Below are positions 6,458 through 7,846 of a stretch of DNA of 7,846 bases, piece after piece (within the stretch, counting starts at the first letter, position 1; each line of letters opens with the position of its first letter). The position numbers and the translations under genes are program-made. The DNA is from Tessaracoccus flavescens (GTDB lineage Bacteria > Actinomycetota > Actinomycetes > Propionibacteriales > Propionibacteriaceae): assembly GCA_020741375.1 (NCBI GenBank), contig DYZF01000026.1:1-7846 (forward strand), written 5' to 3'. The notes under the pieces are model-generated. The model worked only from the letters and a program-made list of their open reading frames with translations. It searched no databases and was not told the DNA's origin.

Positions 6458-7198
6458 TCAGAGGTGCGGGTACTCCAGTTTCGACGCGGCGGCCTCGTCG
6501 ATGACGACGATGACGTTGGGGTGGAACTGCAGGATCGACGCGGGGCAGCGGATGGCCACGGGGCCCTCGATCATGGCCTTGATGGCGTCGGCCTTGCCCT
6601 CGCCGGTGGCGACCATGACGGCGCAGCGGGAATCCATGATGGTGCCGAGCCCCTGGGTGGCGGCGTGCGTGGGCACCTCGTCGAGCGAGTTGAAGAAACG
6701 CGCGTTGTCCTCGCGGGTCTGATCGGTGAGCTTGACGATGTGGGTGCGCGACGAGAACGACGTGAAGGGCTCGTTGAAGCCGATGTGGCCGTTGGAGCCG
6801 ATGCCGAGGATCTGGACGTCGACGCCGCCCGCCTCGTCGATCGAGTCGTCGTAGGCGGCAGCCGCGGCATCCAGGTCGTCGGCAAGGCCGTCGGGGACGT
6901 TGACGCGGCCGGCCTCCATGCCGAAGGGCTCGACGACGGTGCGGTTGATGACGCTGCGGTAGCTCTCGGGGTGGGCGATGTCGATGCCGACGTACTCGTC
7001 GAGCGCGAAGCCGACACCGTGCTCGAAGCTGAACGTGCCGTCCTTGGCGCGCTGGGCCAGTTCCGCGTACAGCGATAGCGGCGAGGATCCGGTGGCGAGG
7101 CCGATGACGGGGGTAGTGATGCCCTCGAGGTGCTCGATGACCCGGTCCGCGGCAACGCGGCCAACCTCTGCAGCGTCGCGGCAAATCACAACGTCCAT
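6458..7198 (-). CDS. nagB: Glucosamine-6-phosphate deaminase
   Basis: A 246-residue cytoplasmic enzyme converting glucosamine 6-phosphate to fructose 6-phosphate and ammonia, the last step in bringing N-acetylglucosamine into glycolysis. Motifs: phosphate-binding GLATGSSPLSLY (33-44), FALDEYVG (64-71) with catalytic D67, and GIGSNGHIGFNEP (132-144) with active-site H138 and E143. The N136 position is Asp in E. coli and Asn in many Gram-positive enzymes. EGPVAIRCPASILQFHP (211-227) is the conserved region near the C-terminus. The length is that of the short Gram-positive form, without the C-terminal extension of the 266-residue E. coli enzyme. The ATG at 7198 fits the family start (MDVVIC) and has the purine-rich AGAAAGAGAAG just upstream; an in-frame GTG at 7252 would add 18 unconserved residues. 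No nagA, nagE or regulator gene lies in the window. A tandem repeat upstream may be its operator. Confidence 0.96.
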   Translation of the reverse strand: MDVVICRDAAEVGRVAADRVIEHLEGITTPVIGLATGSSPLSLYAELAQRAKDGTFSFEHGVGFALDEYVGIDIAHPESYRSVINRTVVEPFGMEAGRVNVPDGLADDLDAAAAAYDDSIDEAGGVDVQILGIGSNGHIGFNEPFTSFSSRTHIVKLTDQTREDNARFFNSLDEVPTHAATQGLGTIMDSRCAVMVATGEGKADAIKAMIEGPVAIRCPASILQFHPNVIVVIDEAAASKLEYPHL

Positions 7199-7230
7199 GT
7201 CTTCTCTTTCTCTGGTGAAGCTTGAGCCCA

Positions 7231-7236
7231 AGGCTA
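7231..7236 (-). promoter_or_regulatory. Putative -10 element of nagB
   Basis: TAGCCT on the minus strand (7236-7231) would start transcription near 7224, leaving a leader of about 25 nt that includes the purine-rich ribosome site. The expected -35 region coincides with the tandem AAGTGC repeats, and no good -35 hexamer is seen. Confidence 0.3.
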
Positions 7237-7242
7237 GGCCCG

Positions 7243-7262
7243 AAGTGCGCACAAGTGCTCAC
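7243..7262. repeat. Tandem 10-bp direct repeat upstream of nagB
   Basis: AAGTGCGCAC (7243-7252) is followed directly by AAGTGCTCAC (7253-7262), a 9/10 match at one helical turn. A looser copy, AAGTGGGCGG, begins two turns further on at 7273, and an inverted ACTTGCAC lies at 7306-7313. The first unit contains the palindrome GTGCGCAC. The array lies in the nagB promoter region and could be an operator. It does not resemble the DasR/NagR-type site that I know (TGGTCTAGACCA). Confidence 0.5.
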
Positions 7263-7376
7263 CGACGCGGTCAAGTGGGCGGGGTTGATGAGCATTCGTT
7301 CACTGACTTGCACATTTGCGGCGGAGGGGTTGCGCGCGGGGCCGCCGTAGGCGGGTGGACGGCCGGCACCGGCGAC

Positions 7377-7382
7377 TACGAT
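7377..7382 (+). promoter_or_regulatory. Putative -10 element of the proline-rich protein gene
   Basis: TACGAT (7377-7382) ends 6 nt before the ATG at 7389, placing the transcription start on the start codon. GTGGAC at 7355-7360, with a 16-nt spacer, is a plausible -35. No Shine-Dalgarno precedes the ATG, in keeping with a leaderless mRNA. Confidence 0.42.
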
Positions 7383-7388
7383 GGCCAC

Positions 7389-7846
7389 ATGGCCAGTTGG
7401 AGGGACGGCGCCGCGTACGCGCCGACGGAGCGACCAGACGGGTTCGCCACGCCGTCGACGGACGCGCTTCCGGCCGGCGAGCCGTACAAGGCCGCGACCC
7501 CTGGACCAATGGCTCCCCCACAGTCCTTCGACGCCGCCGAGCAGCCGGCTCTCAGCCAGATCGCAGTCGAGGTGAAGCAGCGCCGCAACCCGCGGGATTC
7601 GTTCGAGGTGGCCTCAACCACGCTGACGACGGCGCCCGGCCAGCCCTCGGGCAAGCGAGACCCGAAGGAACCGTTCGCCACGTCCCGCTCGGCGGATCAG
7701 CTCCCGCCGCCCACCGGAGACCCGCTGCCCCCGCCGCCGGGATGGGAGGCTCCGCCGTCGGCGCCTCAGGCCACCACGGGTCAGCCGAATTGGCCGGCGC
7801 CACAGGCTCCCCACACGGGCCAGCCCCCGGCGCCCCGCCCGCAGTC
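7389..7846 (+). CDS. Proline-rich protein of unknown function, N-terminal part (runs off right edge)
   Basis: An open frame of 152 complete codons with no stop before the window edge. I do not recognise the family. The N-terminus MASWRDGAAYAPTERPDGFA has the look of a conserved short start. It is followed by a mixed region (about 45-100: QIAVEVKQRRNPRDSFEVAS at 57-76), then a strongly proline-rich stretch from about 105 with LPPPTGDPLPPPPGW (105-119) and two TGQP-containing units (130-133 and 143-146). No signal peptide is present. Such disordered Pro/Gln/Ala-rich leaders often precede a membrane or folded domain in actinobacterial proteins, but none is visible here. The ATG at 7389 is preferred over the ATG at 7381, which is in another frame and stops at 7575. 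Codon use (G/C-ending) supports this frame over the minus-strand frames across the region. It is divergent from nagB. Confidence 0.7.
   Translation, partial: MASWRDGAAYAPTERPDGFATPSTDALPAGEPYKAATPGPMAPPQSFDAAEQPALSQIAVEVKQRRNPRDSFEVASTTLTTAPGQPSGKRDPKEPFATSRSADQLPPPTGDPLPPPPGWEAPPSAPQATTGQPNWPAPQAPHTGQPPAPRPQ

Noticed and set aside
6375..7388. 337-codon minus-strand frame overlapping nagB
   Set aside because: It is an Arg/His/Pro-rich out-of-frame translation of nagB; the nagB frame holds all the catalytic motifs.
7381..7575. 64-codon plus-strand frame starting at the ATG at 7381
   Set aside because: It is Arg/Pro/Ser-rich shadow sequence ending inside the longer frame from 7389, which has better composition and stays open to the window edge.

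Overview
The window is high-GC DNA with strong G/C preference at third codon positions. It carries actinobacterial hallmark genes: a CspA-type protein coupled to a DUF3027 protein, an actinobacterial-type pyruvate carboxylase N-terminus, and several starts with a TANNNT hexamer 6-8 nt upstream, as in leaderless transcripts. This points to an Actinomycetota chromosome. A member of the Propionibacteriales is my guess, which the sequence alone cannot settle. No tRNA, rRNA, CRISPR array, insertion sequence or phage gene is visible. This is ordinary, densely packed chromosome.

Layout, left to right. (1) 1-294, minus: the first 98 residues of pyruvate carboxylase, running off the left edge. (2) about 361-885, plus: the C-terminal piece of an M81/MlrC-type metallopeptidase gene. 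It has lost its catalytic N-terminal domain and a further internal segment, and is best read as a pseudogene. (3) 882-3434, minus: a large protein made of a degenerate KaiC/RecA-like domain, a PEP-synthase-type ATP-grasp domain and an extra C-terminal domain, without the phosphohistidine and PEP-utilising domains of true PEP synthase. Its stop codon interlocks with that of the M81 remnant in a shared CTAG. (4) 3551-5098, minus: an NCS2 purine permease, closed by a good intrinsic terminator. (5) 5209-6363, minus: a two-gene operon of a cold-shock-domain protein followed by a DUF3027 zinc-ribbon-like protein, joined stop-to-start (TAAATG) and followed by a long hairpin. (6) 6458-7198, minus: glucosamine-6-phosphate deaminase, nagB. 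(7) 7389-7846, plus: the N-terminus of a proline-rich protein of unknown function, divergent from nagB and running off the right edge.

Apart from the csp-DUF3027 pair, the genes look like separate transcription units with unrelated housekeeping roles: anaplerosis (pyc), purine uptake (NCS2) and amino-sugar catabolism (nagB). The ATP-grasp protein and pyc both concern the pyruvate/PEP node by family, but nothing in the sequence ties them functionally. I see no clear multi-gene novel system. The most interesting items are the domain architecture of the ATP-grasp protein, the doubly deleted M81 remnant beside the pyc promoter, the unexplained csp-DUF3027 pair, and a tandem 10-bp repeat in the nagB upstream region.
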